A DNA stretch of 64,000 nt from Prochlorococcus sp. AG-402-K21 (GTDB lineage Bacteria; Cyanobacteriota; Cyanobacteriia; PCC-6307; Cyanobiaceae): assembly GCA_003216775.1 (NCBI GenBank), contig QCII01000003.1, positions 1-64,000 on the forward strand. Direction: 5' to 3'. Of this stretch, positions 37,095 to 46,527 are shown piece after piece. A model generated the notes under the pieces. It searched no databases. It was not told the DNA's origin and saw only the letters and a list, made by a program, of their open reading frames with translations. Position 1 is the stretch's first letter. Each line of letters starts with the position of its first letter. A program made the position numbers and the translations under genes.

Positions 37095-37607
37095 TTGAGT
37101 CGCTCTTTAGATTTACCAGCAACTGAAGGCGTTGATGCCTTAGCTCAAGAACTTGCAAAACTCCAAGATAACGGGAAAAGGAGGATTGCTTTTTTAGGAA
37201 CTAGACATGTACCGGTTGTCAATATTCATTTGATTGAGTTGATAGCAAGGTCATTAGCAGAGGAGGGACATAATATCCTCACATCTGGTTCTCAAGGGGT
37301 CAATGCAGCTGTTATTCGAGCTGTATTAGATATTAATCCATCATTATTGACTGTTTTATTACCTCAAAGCCTTGATAGGCAAATACCCGAAATAAAGGAT
37401 CAACTTGAAAGGGTTATGCATTTAGTTGAAAAAAGTGAAAATGATGGATTACCTTTGCCTCTTGCAAGCAGTCTTTGTAATCAAGAAATTATAACTAGGT
37501 GCGATCAATTGATATGCTTTGCTTTTCACGATAGTGAAACATTACTAAATAGCTGTAAATGTGCAGAAGAAATGGGGAAAGTGGTTAGTTTGTTGTTTTT
37601 TGATTAA
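37095..37607 (+). CDS. SLOG/DprA-like Rossmann protein
   Basis: A 170-residue protein with a nucleotide-binding Rossmann pattern: RRIAFLGTRHVPV, then LTSGSQGVNAAVIRAVL, then TVLLPQSLDRQIPEI. This resembles the core of DprA (DNA recombination mediator A) and the SLOG superfamily, which bind nucleotides or nucleotide-derived signals. It lacks the other DprA domains. The start is TTG at 37095. Between the DRTGG protein and yajQ on the same strand. Confidence 0.65.
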   Translation: MSRSLDLPATEGVDALAQELAKLQDNGKRRIAFLGTRHVPVVNIHLIELIARSLAEEGHNILTSGSQGVNAAVIRAVLDINPSLLTVLLPQSLDRQIPEIKDQLERVMHLVEKSENDGLPLPLASSLCNQEIITRCDQLICFAFHDSETLLNSCKCAEEMGKVVSLLFFD

Positions 37608-37670
37608 TTAATCTATTTTAACTTTTTAAAGATGATCTATGCTAATAATATTTAGCGTTAAAGTTTTACA

Positions 37671-38168
37671 ATGGCAGAAAGTTTTTCATTTGATGTGGTT
37701 TCTGATTTTGAGAGACAGGAATTAGTTAATACTCTGGATCAAGTAAAAAGAGAAATTTCTCAGCGTTACGATCTTAAGGGAACAGATACGACAGTTGATT
37801 TAGATAAAGAAAATATCTTTATAACCACTAATAGTGAACTTACTTTGAATGCTGTTAATGACATAATTAGACAAAAGGCAATAAAAAGAAACTTATCTTT
37901 AAAAATATTTGACTACGGTCAAATTGAAATAGTTAGTGGTAATAAAGTGAAACAGACAATCTTATTAAAGCAAGGAATTAAGCAAGAAATAGCCAAAAAA
38001 ATCAGTAAAAATATTAGAGATCAAATAAAAAAAATTAATGTCAGCATCAATGGAGAAACACTTAGAGTGTCGAGTAAGAGCAAAAATGATCTCCAGTTGG
38101 CTATTAAGCTTGTAAGTGAACTAGAAGAGTCCTTGAACATTCCTCTAAAGTCAAATAACTTTAGATAA
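37671..38168 (+). CDS. yajQ: YajQ family nucleotide-binding protein
   Basis: A 165-residue protein with the family start SFSFDVVSDFERQELVNTLD and the later LKQGIKQEIAKKISKNIRD and TLRVSSKSKNDLQ. YajQ proteins have a double ferredoxin-like fold; some bind cyclic di-GMP or other nucleotides and influence transcription. The biological role in marine cyanobacteria is unknown. It follows the SLOG-like gene by 63 bp. Confidence 0.93.
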   Translation: MAESFSFDVVSDFERQELVNTLDQVKREISQRYDLKGTDTTVDLDKENIFITTNSELTLNAVNDIIRQKAIKRNLSLKIFDYGQIEIVSGNKVKQTILLKQGIKQEIAKKISKNIRDQIKKINVSINGETLRVSSKSKNDLQLAIKLVSELEESLNIPLKSNNFR

Positions 38169-38195
38169 AATCTTTATTAGGAATATTTTTAAAAT

Positions 38196-38402
38196 ATGGC
38201 AGATTATTCAGAATCTCTCATTAAGGAATTGATTAAAAAAGTAACAGAATACCCTCGTTTCTCAAAGGGAGAAATAGAAAAATTTTGTTGGATGGCAGTT
38301 CATGAACATAAGCATGGTGTTTTACCCTCTGAATATGACATTAGGGAGATAGATGAGAATCTTTATCTACAACTTTTGCATGAATTTAAATCAACTATTT
38401 AA
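38196..38402 (+). CDS. small soluble protein, unknown function
   Basis: A 68-residue acidic protein with no signal or membrane segment. The middle contains FCWMAVHEHKHGVLPSEYDI. It is 27 bp behind yajQ on the same strand. Real coding character is suggested by its composition and placement in the run, but I do not recognise the family. Confidence 0.6.
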   Translation: MADYSESLIKELIKKVTEYPRFSKGEIEKFCWMAVHEHKHGVLPSEYDIREIDENLYLQLLHEFKSTI

Positions 38403-38515
38403 TAAAAATAATATCTATGTTTCTTTTGCAATTATTAAAAAAATATTTTAATTAAATGCCTTATCAATGCACTAAGTAAATTCATTAAATATGATTAATT
38501 AAAAGTTAAAATTAA

Positions 38516-39319
38516 ATGTCAACTTCTTTTAAAAATGTCACTCCGACTGGTCCTGGAGGTACTGCAACTTTATTGATTGTATTGTCTTTTACCGGGTTTC
38601 TTTTACTTACCCAGTCACTTTTTGTTGTTCCCTCTGGTCAGGTTGCAGTTGTGACAACATTAGGAAAAGTAAGTGGTCCCTCTAGAAGGGCTGGTTTAAA
38701 CTTTAAACTTCCATTTATCCAGTCTGTTTATCCATTTGATATTAAAACTCAAGTTCAGCCTGAAAAATTTGAAACATTAACTAAGGATCTTCAGGTTATT
38801 AGAGCAACAGCCACAGTCAAGTATTCGGTGAAGCCTAATGAAGCTGGCAGAATTTTTGCAACAATTGCAAGCAGAAATAGCGATGTCTATCAAAAAATTG
38901 TGCAGCCATCTTTACTAAAAGCTCTTAAATCAGTCTTTTCACAATATGAGCTAGAGACAATAGCTACTGAATTTGCAGTCATTTCTGAAAAAGTAGGTGA
39001 TACAGTTGCTCAAGAGCTAAACTCGTTTGATTATGTGGATGTAAAAAGCCTAGACTTAACTGGATTAGAGATTGCTGAAGAATATAGAGCTGCTATTGAA
39101 CAAAAGCAAATAGCTGGTCAACAACTATTAAGAGCAAAAACTGAGGTAGAAATTGCTGAACAAGAAGCTCTCAGATATGAAACATTAAATAGAAGTCTTG
39201 ACGATCAGGTACTTTTTAAATTATTTCTTGACAAATGGGATGGTAGTACACAAGTTGTACCAGGTCTTCCAGGTTCAGAAGGGGGTAGTCCTCCAGTTAT
39301 AGTTGGTGGAAGAAGATAA
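38516..39319 (+). CDS. prohibitin / band 7 (SPFH) family protein
   Basis: A 267-residue membrane-anchored SPFH protein: one N-terminal span (TATLLIVLSFTGFLLLTQSLF), then VPSGQVAVVTTLGKV and the prohibitin-like FKLPFIQSVYPFDIKTQ. A helical segment (AIEQKQIAGQQLLRAKTEVEIAEQEAL) leads to a Gly/Pro-rich tail. Such proteins form large ring assemblies that guard membrane proteases or chaperone membrane complexes. A 113-bp AT-rich spacer precedes it. Confidence 0.9.
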   Translation: MSTSFKNVTPTGPGGTATLLIVLSFTGFLLLTQSLFVVPSGQVAVVTTLGKVSGPSRRAGLNFKLPFIQSVYPFDIKTQVQPEKFETLTKDLQVIRATATVKYSVKPNEAGRIFATIASRNSDVYQKIVQPSLLKALKSVFSQYELETIATEFAVISEKVGDTVAQELNSFDYVDVKSLDLTGLEIAEEYRAAIEQKQIAGQQLLRAKTEVEIAEQEALRYETLNRSLDDQVLFKLFLDKWDGSTQVVPGLPGSEGGSPPVIVGGRR

Positions 39320-39369
39320 ATTATTATATTTATCTTCACTTCTTATTTTGCGTATATTTTTTAAAATAA

Positions 39370-40671
39370 TTAATTTTTTATAACATTGAAAGAATGATCA
39401 AATGCTTCGATTGTTTTACTAATTTCATCTTCACTATGAGCAAGTGATGTGAATCCAGCTTCAAAGGGACTTGGAGCTAAGTATATACCTCTTTGAAGCA
39501 TTTCTCTGTGCAATTTACCAAAAAGTTCGGCATTATTTAATTTCGCTTCTTCAAAATTCCTAACTGGTCCTTCACATAAGAAAAATCCAAACATAGCGCT
39601 TACACTTCCACCGTTAATAGCGATACCATTGTTTTCGGCAGACTGAATTATCCCTTCAATTAATCTAGATGTTATTGCATCGAGTTTTTCATAGGTACCT
39701 TCTTGTTTAAGAAGCTCAAGAGTTTTTATTCCAGCAGTCATTGCGAGTGGGTTCCCACTCAAAGTACCTGCTTGGTAGACCGGTCCCGAAGGAGCTACCA
39801 TTGACATTATTTCTTTCTTTCCTCCGTATGCTCCTACAGGTAGTCCTCCACCAATCACTTTTCCAAGTGTAGTTAGATCAGGAGTAACCCCAAATTTTTC
39901 CTGGGCGCCTCCATAACTTATTCTGAAGCCAGTCATAACTTCATCAAATACTAATAAGGATCCATTTTCAATGGTTAATTCTCTTAATCCTTCTAAGAAG
40001 CCAGGTTCAGGAGTAATAAATCCAGCATTACCAACTATAGGCTCTAGAATTACACCTGAGATGGCGTCAGGATTTTCAGAAAATAATTTTTTTACAGCTT
40101 CTAAATCATTGTAAGGAGCAGTAAGAGTGTTGGCAGTTGTTGTTCTTGGAACCCCTGGTGAGTCTGGCAGTCCTAAAGTAGCCACACCTGAACCTGCTTT
40201 CACCAAAAACATATCTGCATGACCGTGATAGCAACCGTCAAATTTAATAACTTTATCTCTACCTGTGAATGCTCTCATAAGCCTTAAAACGGCCATACAT
40301 GCTTCAGTTCCACTATTAACGAATCTAACCATTTCTACGGATGGAACGGCATCAATAACCATCTCAGCAAGTTTGTTTTCTAAAACGCATGGAGCTCCAA
40401 AGCTTGTACCCTTTTCAATTGCTTCTTGTAGTGCCGTGGTAACTTCAGGGTGGGCATGTCCACAAATAGCTGGTCCCCAACTACCTATATAGTCAATATA
40501 TCTATTTCCATCAATATCCCATGCAAAAGGACCTTTAACTCTGTCAAAAACAATTGGCTGGCCTCCAACAGATTTAAAAGCTCTTACTGGAGAGCTAACT
40601 CCTCCAGGCATTAATTCTTGTGCAGCAGAGAAAACTTCTTCTGATTGGGTGTAATTTAATATGTCAGTCAC
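39370..40671 (-). CDS. hemL: glutamate-1-semialdehyde 2,1-aminomutase
   Basis: A 433-residue PLP enzyme that turns glutamate-1-semialdehyde into 5-aminolevulinate, the entry to haem, chlorophyll and corrinoids. [11 protein letters not shown] near the start, [16 protein letters not shown], and the PLP lysine in [18 protein letters not shown] are diagnostic. The start is GTG at 40671. The 222 bp upstream (40672-40893) are AT-rich, hold no ORF, and presumably contain its promoter. Confidence 0.97.
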   Translation of the reverse strand: MTDILNYTQSEEVFSAAQELMPGGVSSPVRAFKSVGGQPIVFDRVKGPFAWDIDGNRYIDYIGSWGPAICGHAHPEVTTALQEAIEKGTSFGAPCVLENKLAEMVIDAVPSVEMVRFVNSGTEACMAVLRLMRAFTGRDKVIKFDGCYHGHADMFLVKAGSGVATLGLPDSPGVPRTTTANTLTAPYNDLEAVKKLFSENPDAISGVILEPIVGNAGFITPEPGFLEGLRELTIENGSLLVFDEVMTGFRISYGGAQEKFGVTPDLTTLGKVIGGGLPVGAYGGKKEIMSMVAPSGPVYQAGTLSGNPLAMTAGIKTLELLKQEGTYEKLDAITSRLIEGIIQSAENNGIAINGGSVSAMFGFFLCEGPVRNFEEAKLNNAELFGKLHREMLQRGIYLAPSPFEAGFTSLAHSEDEISKTIEAFDHSFNVIKN

Positions 40672-40893
40672 AGTTTAAATAAATTTAAATTTGAAAAATT
40701 TTGTCATGTTCTAAATTAGAAATAAGTAAAAATTTTGTCAATCAGATTGAAATTCTACATTATGATATTTATATAACGATTGTTTGGATTGTAAATTATT
40801 AATTTAAGTAAATCATAATAAAAATTAGTTTTTTTGGAGATAACTCTTTATTAATAAGTGTTTTCAAGGACTAATAAAATTTTATTTTTTTGT

Positions 40894-41739
40894 TTATATT
40901 TCGAAAAAATTATCCTCATCTTCATAAAAATCTAAATTTAGGTCATCCAAGTTAAGATCAATTATTACTGGGGCATGATCACTTGGACGCGAATTTCCTC
41001 TAGGTAAGCTGTCTATCACACAACTTTTGAGTTTTGGAACTAGTTCTTTACTGATGTAGATATGATCTATTCTCCAACCTTTATTTAAATCATATGCGTT
41101 ATTACGGTAATCCCACCAACTCCAATGACCAGGATTTTTTTCGAATATCCTGAAAGAATCTATAAATCTTCCTTTCAGGACATTATTAAGTGCTTTTCTC
41201 TCTGTATCAGATGCCATTATCCCTCCTTCATGTTTCTTTGGGTTATAAATATCCAAATTTGATGGTGCAATATTAAAGTCACCCATAAGGCAAATTAATT
41301 TTCCTTTTTTTTCTTGCTCATCCAGTAAAGAAGTTAAACAATTCAACCAATTAATTTTGTATTCGAACTTATCGGATTCTAATGAAGATCCATTAGGGAC
41401 ATAGACATTTATAATCTTAATACCATTAATGTCAGCAGAAATTAATCTTTTTTGTTGTGAGAAAATTTCAAAATTTTGATCAGAATCTGTGAAATCTTGG
41501 AATCCTTTTTTGATATTTTCAGCTTTTATTTTAGAAATAATCGCGACTCCATTATAGGACTTTTGTCCGTAAACCTCCACTGAATAGCCTAAATCTTGGA
41601 AAGGTTCAATTGGGAAACTATCATCTATCACTTTTGTTTCTTGCAAACAAAGAATATCTGGATCAACTCGATTAATCCAATCTAAGATTTGTGAAAGTCT
41701 TGTCCTGATAGAGTTAACATTCCAAGTCGCTATTAACAA
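40894..41739 (-). CDS. xth: exodeoxyribonuclease III
   Basis: A 281-residue AP endonuclease of the Xth/Ape1 family for base excision repair. ATWNVNSIRTRLSQILDW at the N-terminus has the conserved Asn, LCLQETKV the metal-binding Glu, GDFNIAP the Asp-x-Asn, WRIDHIYIS and SDHAPVI the late Asp and His. The start is TTG. The region to hemL is noncoding. Confidence 0.95.
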   Translation of the reverse strand: MLIATWNVNSIRTRLSQILDWINRVDPDILCLQETKVIDDSFPIEPFQDLGYSVEVYGQKSYNGVAIISKIKAENIKKGFQDFTDSDQNFEIFSQQKRLISADINGIKIINVYVPNGSSLESDKFEYKINWLNCLTSLLDEQEKKGKLICLMGDFNIAPSNLDIYNPKKHEGGIMASDTERKALNNVLKGRFIDSFRIFEKNPGHWSWWDYRNNAYDLNKGWRIDHIYISKELVPKLKSCVIDSLPRGNSRPSDHAPVIIDLNLDDLNLDFYEDEDNFFEI

Positions 41740-41810
41740 ATTTCTATAAAATTATGTAAAATTAAGTTAGCAAGAATTTTGGGTATTAAAGAATTTTGAA
41801 ATTAAATAAA

Positions 41811-42095
41811 ATGAAAATTTATTTTTGTAAATACACTTCTAGTCCAATAGCTTTGGTAATTTTTTTTATTTCATTAATTTCCTTTAAAGGTGATTTCCTA
41901 AATGCTGAAAATCTATTTGAAGACTTGCAAATTGATACCTCAACTAAAACAGAAGATGATAACTCAAGCATTCCAACTAATCCATTTGAAATTGTTGAAA
42001 TGATTAGGAGATATAATAGTTTAAATGATGCGACTAATCCCTCTGATGCCATAGATGATGCTTTAAAGTCTTTTAATAGTTTGGAGGAAAAATAA
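41811..42095 (+). CDS. small secreted or membrane-anchored protein, unknown
   Basis: A 94-residue protein with an N-terminal hydrophobic segment (SPIALVIFFISLISF) and a possible signal peptidase site after LNA (about residue 31), then an acidic, Ser/Thr/Asn-rich body. I use the ATG at 41811; an upstream TTG at 41796 would add five residues. The family is not known to me. It is followed 38 bp later by another hypothetical gene. Confidence 0.6.
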   Translation: MKIYFCKYTSSPIALVIFFISLISFKGDFLNAENLFEDLQIDTSTKTEDDNSSIPTNPFEIVEMIRRYNSLNDATNPSDAIDDALKSFNSLEEK

Positions 42096-42133
42096 GAAAT
42101 TTAATACGGCAAATTTTATTATAAATTTTTAAT

Positions 42134-42733
42134 ATGTTAAAAAATCCTATTCCAAAAGTAACTAATCAATTGCAGTACAGAGCAATTGGCATTGTAAACG
42201 GTATATTTATTCCTCATGATGTTAAGCAATTAAATAGAGGCTTTTTAACTGATAATAAAGGTGAAAAAATTGAAACAGTAGTACTAGGGAAAGCATTATC
42301 TCTTTTAAAAAAGCATATTGATTTGAAGAAAAGTTATTTTTGGATTGTTTATCCAAAGAATAAGAATACTCATCACTTGCATTTGCAGGTTGCGGGAATA
42401 TGGGATCCATATCAGCTTAATGATTTCCCCGATAATTCTTCAAAAACAAATTTTTCGATATTGTTAAATGAATTAGATTTAAAAGATAATTATTTTTCTG
42501 TAAGAGGAGAATTGGTTTATGTAAATACACAAAAGAGAGAGTTTGTTATTAAGATCTGCGCTGCTTCAAAGTTGCAGAATTTAAAAAATAAAAATTTTAA
42601 ATTAGTCATAAAAGGAGACCTTTCTCTTGAACTCCTTAATAATTTTGTAAGTTTAGATGTTATCAGAGATGGAAATTCCTTGAAATTACTAAAGTACGAA
42701 GTTATTGAAAAGAATCTCTCTAAAAGTAATTAG
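42134..42733 (+). CDS. conserved hypothetical protein, cytoplasmic
   Basis: A 199-residue soluble protein with no signal or membrane segment. Features seen are a beta-rich start (AIGIVNGIFIPH), a YFWIVYPKNKNTHHLHLQVAGIW segment and a second half that alternates strands with many lysines. The paired histidine cluster THHLHLQV is notable but not assigned. I do not recognise the family. It lies 53 bp before larC on the same strand. Confidence 0.65.
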   Translation: MLKNPIPKVTNQLQYRAIGIVNGIFIPHDVKQLNRGFLTDNKGEKIETVVLGKALSLLKKHIDLKKSYFWIVYPKNKNTHHLHLQVAGIWDPYQLNDFPDNSSKTNFSILLNELDLKDNYFSVRGELVYVNTQKREFVIKICAASKLQNLKNKNFKLVIKGDLSLELLNNFVSLDVIRDGNSLKLLKYEVIEKNLSKSN

Positions 42734-42786
42734 AATAAAAAGTTGATGGATATTGCTTTTTATCCCACTAAAGATTTTTAAAATTT

Positions 42787-44013
42787 ATGGAAGAAGTTTT
42801 AATTGAATGTTCTCCAGGCGTCTCTGGGGATATGTTATTAGCAGCTTTTTACGATTTAGGAGTACCAAAAAAAGTAATTGAAAAACCACTTATTGATCTT
42901 GGATTAAAAAATCTTTATAATCTTCAATTTGAAGAATCTAAAAGTTGTTCAATTAGGGGTGTAAAGGCCAATGTAGAGAAAATTGATAGCAGTCTAATTA
43001 AAAGAAATTGGAGAAGTATCAAAGAACTTATTTTAAATGGAAACTTAGAAGAAAAATTACGGCAAAGAATTTATAAAGTATTTGAATCTTTAGCAATAGC
43101 TGAAGGAAAAGTTCACGGTATTAATTCTGATGATGTCCATTTTCATGAGATTGGGGCTATCGATTCATTAGTAGATATCATAGGAGTATGTGCGGCATTA
43201 AATTTCTTAAATCCTAAAAAGGTTTATTGCAATGAACCAATGCTTGGAAAAGGTTTTGTTCAAACTGAACATGGAACATTATCTGTCCCGACCCCTGCGG
43301 TAATAGAGTTAATAACAAAAAAAAATATTAATGTTATTTCATGCTTAGACTCAATAGAGGGGGAGCTATCCACGCCAACGGGTATTGCTTTACTTTCTAA
43401 CGTAATTGACTATCTCCAGCCTCCTTCAAAATATTCTATTAATTCATATGGCGTGGGTATTGGAAGCCAGAAATTCCCATTCCCCAATTTGGTTAGAATT
43501 TATAAAATTATTCCATGTGAAGATTCCTCTACTAATGGACAAATCAATCCAAAGTTTGAAGAGATAATAGTTCAAGAAGCATGGATCGATGACCAAACAT
43601 CTGAAGACATATCAAATTTTGTTGAGAAACTCAGAATTGAGGGTGCTTATGACGTTTCTTATCAAGCCATTAACATGAAAAAAAGTAGAATTGGATTTTC
43701 CATCCAAGCAATCATACCAATACAAAAAAAAGAATATTTTAGGCGAATATGGTTTGATTATTCCAATACTATTGGAATTCGTGAAAGGACTCAATCAAGA
43801 TGGATATTAATTAGAAGAAGAGGCGAATGTTCAACGTCTTTTGGAACTATAAAAGTGAAACAGACTATGAAACCAGATGGGTCAATTAGTACGAAACCTG
43901 AAAATGACGAAGTTTTTAGATTAAAACTGAATCATAAAAAATCAGCAGATGAAATTAGAAAAATAATAAAAGAAACAAGTAAAGATTTTAAGGCTTTTGA
44001 AAACTGGAAATGA
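42787..44013 (+). CDS. larC: nickel-pincer cofactor protein LarC (DUF111)
   Basis: A 408-residue LarC/DUF111 protein. ECSPGVSGDMLLAAFYDLG at the start, the histidine cluster DVHFHEIGAIDSLVDIIG near residue 117 and LSTPTGIALL near 196 are typical. LarC inserts nickel into the pincer cofactor of lactate racemase (LarA). Here it is one continuous frame. No larA, larB or larE lies in the window. The stop overlaps the next start (ATGA at 44010-44013). Confidence 0.93.
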   Translation: MEEVLIECSPGVSGDMLLAAFYDLGVPKKVIEKPLIDLGLKNLYNLQFEESKSCSIRGVKANVEKIDSSLIKRNWRSIKELILNGNLEEKLRQRIYKVFESLAIAEGKVHGINSDDVHFHEIGAIDSLVDIIGVCAALNFLNPKKVYCNEPMLGKGFVQTEHGTLSVPTPAVIELITKKNINVISCLDSIEGELSTPTGIALLSNVIDYLQPPSKYSINSYGVGIGSQKFPFPNLVRIYKIIPCEDSSTNGQINPKFEEIIVQEAWIDDQTSEDISNFVEKLRIEGAYDVSYQAINMKKSRIGFSIQAIIPIQKKEYFRRIWFDYSNTIGIRERTQSRWILIRRRGECSTSFGTIKVKQTMKPDGSISTKPENDEVFRLKLNHKKSADEIRKIIKETSKDFKAFENWK

Positions 44014-44966
44014 GATTGAATATCGGGAATTTATCATATTGGAAATTCTTTAGGAAAATCAATTTTAATGATCTAAAGATTATTTTCTTTATCTCAAGTT
44101 TGTTATATTTTTGCATTTATTTTTTTTATAATATTAAACACATTTCTTTTGAAATCAATTTAGGTAAAAATGGAAATAGTCTATTTTTATCATTTTTATT
44201 TTGCGTTTTAAGCATTTTTTTTAACGCTTTTGCATGGAAATATATAATTAAATGGTTTGGTTCAGAATGTAAAAGAAGTAATCTGATTTCTTTTTATGTT
44301 TTCAGTAATATTCTTAAATACGTTCCAGGAGGAATTTGGCATTTTATTGAAAGGTTTAATTTTTTGCAGAAGGTAAGCAATCCTCAGGTTGCTTTATATT
44401 CGACACTCATAGAACCTTTCTTTATGTTGAGTGGAGCTTTCCTTTTGGCATCTTTGGGAGTAATTTTCTCGCCATTTTACCTTTTTTTAATATTGCCTTT
44501 AATATTTCTAAATAGCAAATTAATTTATTTTATCTTAGTAAGATTAGAGCCTCTCAAGAAGAAAACTTTAAAGCTTTTGAAATTTGTAAATTCAAAGGAT
44601 CAATTCGAAAATAGATTAAATATACTTTCCTTTTTCCCTACCAAGGCATTTTTATTTGAAATTGGTTTTGTTTTAACTAAATTTGTAGGATTTTACTTTT
44701 GCTTAAATACTTTTTATATAGACAATACTCTAAATATTATATTTTTATTAGTAATCTTTTCTTTATCATGGTCTTTAGGTTTGATAGTCCCAGCGGCTCC
44801 AAGTGGAGTTGGCGTTTTTGAAGCCTGCTTCCTATTTCTTGTTGGTAGAAATATTCCAGAGAATATAATTCTTGTTAGCTTAATTTATTTTAGAGTTATA
44901 TCTACATTGGCAGATTTGTTATTAAGCTTACCTTTTTTATTACGAAAAACATTTAGTAAAATTTAG
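44010..44966 (+). CDS. UPF0104 / lysylphosphatidylglycerol-synthase-like membrane protein
   Basis: A 318-residue membrane protein with about eight spans. KYVPGGIWHFIERF near residue 99 and GLIVPAAPSGVGVFEACFLF near 255 are the two conserved loops of the flippase-like membrane part of LPG synthases (UPF0104). It has no catalytic aminoacyl-transferase domain, so it may flip or transport a lipid-linked molecule. It is translationally coupled to larC and its stop overlaps the convergent ABC permease by 4 bp. Confidence 0.85.
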   Translation: MRLNIGNLSYWKFFRKINFNDLKIIFFISSLLYFCIYFFYNIKHISFEINLGKNGNSLFLSFLFCVLSIFFNAFAWKYIIKWFGSECKRSNLISFYVFSNILKYVPGGIWHFIERFNFLQKVSNPQVALYSTLIEPFFMLSGAFLLASLGVIFSPFYLFLILPLIFLNSKLIYFILVRLEPLKKKTLKLLKFVNSKDQFENRLNILSFFPTKAFLFEIGFVLTKFVGFYFCLNTFYIDNTLNIIFLLVIFSLSWSLGLIVPAAPSGVGVFEACFLFLVGRNIPENIILVSLIYFRVISTLADLLLSLPFLLRKTFSKI

Positions 44967-46501
44967 CTCTTTTTTTCAAGACTTGGAATTAATGTACTCG
45001 ATGCAATAAGTCCTAAAATTATAATTATTAGAACGGGTAGAATAGCTTCTGCAATACGTTCATCTCCTGCATATTGATATATCCTTACAGATAAAGTATC
45101 GAAATTAAATGGTCTATAAATAAAAGAAATTGGTAATTCCTTTATGGTATCTACAAATACTAAAAGTGAACCTACAAATATTGGTCCTTTGAGCAGTGGT
45201 AGATGAATCCTTCTTATAATATCGAACCAATTCGATCCTAATCCATTTGCCGCTTCATCAAGAGTAGGAGAAATTCTCTCAAGCGCTGAGTCAATCGAAC
45301 CTTTTGAAATCGTAAGAAATCTAATAACATAGCCCCAAATTAGTAAGCAAACAGAGATTAATGTGAATCTTGAAGAAGAAATAGTTACCAAAGTTATAGC
45401 TAATACTGAGCCGGGTATTGCGTATCCTATTCCTGCTGGGTATGTTATGAGTTTTAAAAATAAATTTTTATTTTTACGATTGGCTAAGGAAAGTAGTAAA
45501 GAAAATATTACTGCTATTAATGATGTAATGAGACCTAAGCTAATAGTTTTTAATGATAGACTTAGCAATTCTGTTGTTAATCCTTTATTTAATTGATCAA
45601 AATTTAAAAGAACCCAGAAAAAAGGAATGCCAATGGCAAAAGTTGGTGGGAATAACGTAACTATGATCGCAAAAAAAGCCCTATGTTTTTTTAATACCCA
45701 TCCTTGAGAATCTAATGATGCAGGATTATCACTCCAGCGTTTTGTTTTCCTGCGTGAAAATTTCTCGAATATGATAAGCGAAAAAACTATTATTAATGCA
45801 ATTAATGATAATCCAGTAGCACTTTTTAGATTCCCTTCAAATTCCCAATTTTCGTATATACCTGTAGAAATGCAAGGGATATTCAACCTCATCACTGTAC
45901 CAAATTCATTCATGACTTCCATACACATCAAACTAACTCCAGTTATTAGAGCTGGAAGAGCCATTGGCAAGGCAATCTTGAAAAAGCTAACCCAAGGGCC
46001 AACTCCTAATCCTCTACTTGCATTGATTTGGTTAACTCCAAATTTATTAAAACTTTCGTTAGCAAGAATAAATACGTAAGGATAAGTAGAGATAGAAAGT
46101 ATCAGTACTCCCCACCAAATACCAGTAATCTGATATCCAAAAATACTACCTAAATCTTGTAAAACTATTGTTATTAGATATGCAGGGACAGCTAATGGAA
46201 TAAGTTGACAAATACGAAGGAATTTTCTAAGTCTGAATTCGCAATTTGATAATAACCATCCATTTAATGTACCTAGGCCTCCTCCAAATAAGCTTGTGAA
46301 AAAAAGAAGTTTTAAAGATCCTAAAATCTCTTCACGCCCTGAAAGACCTAATGAAAAATTTCCACTAAAGATTAAATTAAAACCCTCAATAAGGAAATTA
46401 GAAATTGGTATTAATACTATTATTGCAACAATAAACGAAGTGATATAAAGAATTTTTAATTCGGTTACTGCTTTTCCCAATCCTGTAATAAGTATTTTCA
46501 A
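44963..46501 (-). CDS. iron(III)-type ABC transporter permease (FutB/FbpB-like)
   Basis: A 512-residue permease made of two fused MetI-like halves, about twelve spans. Each half has the EAA-type loop facing the ATPase: NASRGLGVGPWVSFFKIALP near residue 160 and EAANGLGSNWFDIIRRIHLP near 425. Fusion of two permease domains is typical of ferric iron transporters FbpB/FutB. The TTG start at 46501 is followed by a charged patch and the first span. No binding protein or ATPase gene is next to it. Confidence 0.88.
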   Translation of the reverse strand: MKILITGLGKAVTELKILYITSFIVAIIVLIPISNFLIEGFNLIFSGNFSLGLSGREEILGSLKLLFFTSLFGGGLGTLNGWLLSNCEFRLRKFLRICQLIPLAVPAYLITIVLQDLGSIFGYQITGIWWGVLILSISTYPYVFILANESFNKFGVNQINASRGLGVGPWVSFFKIALPMALPALITGVSLMCMEVMNEFGTVMRLNIPCISTGIYENWEFEGNLKSATGLSLIALIIVFSLIIFEKFSRRKTKRWSDNPASLDSQGWVLKKHRAFFAIIVTLFPPTFAIGIPFFWVLLNFDQLNKGLTTELLSLSLKTISLGLITSLIAVIFSLLLSLANRKNKNLFLKLITYPAGIGYAIPGSVLAITLVTISSSRFTLISVCLLIWGYVIRFLTISKGSIDSALERISPTLDEAANGLGSNWFDIIRRIHLPLLKGPIFVGSLLVFVDTIKELPISFIYRPFNFDTLSVRIYQYAGDERIAEAILPVLIIIILGLIASSTLIPSLEKKS

Positions 46502-46527
46502 AAATTAATTAAATCGTAATGTGTACT

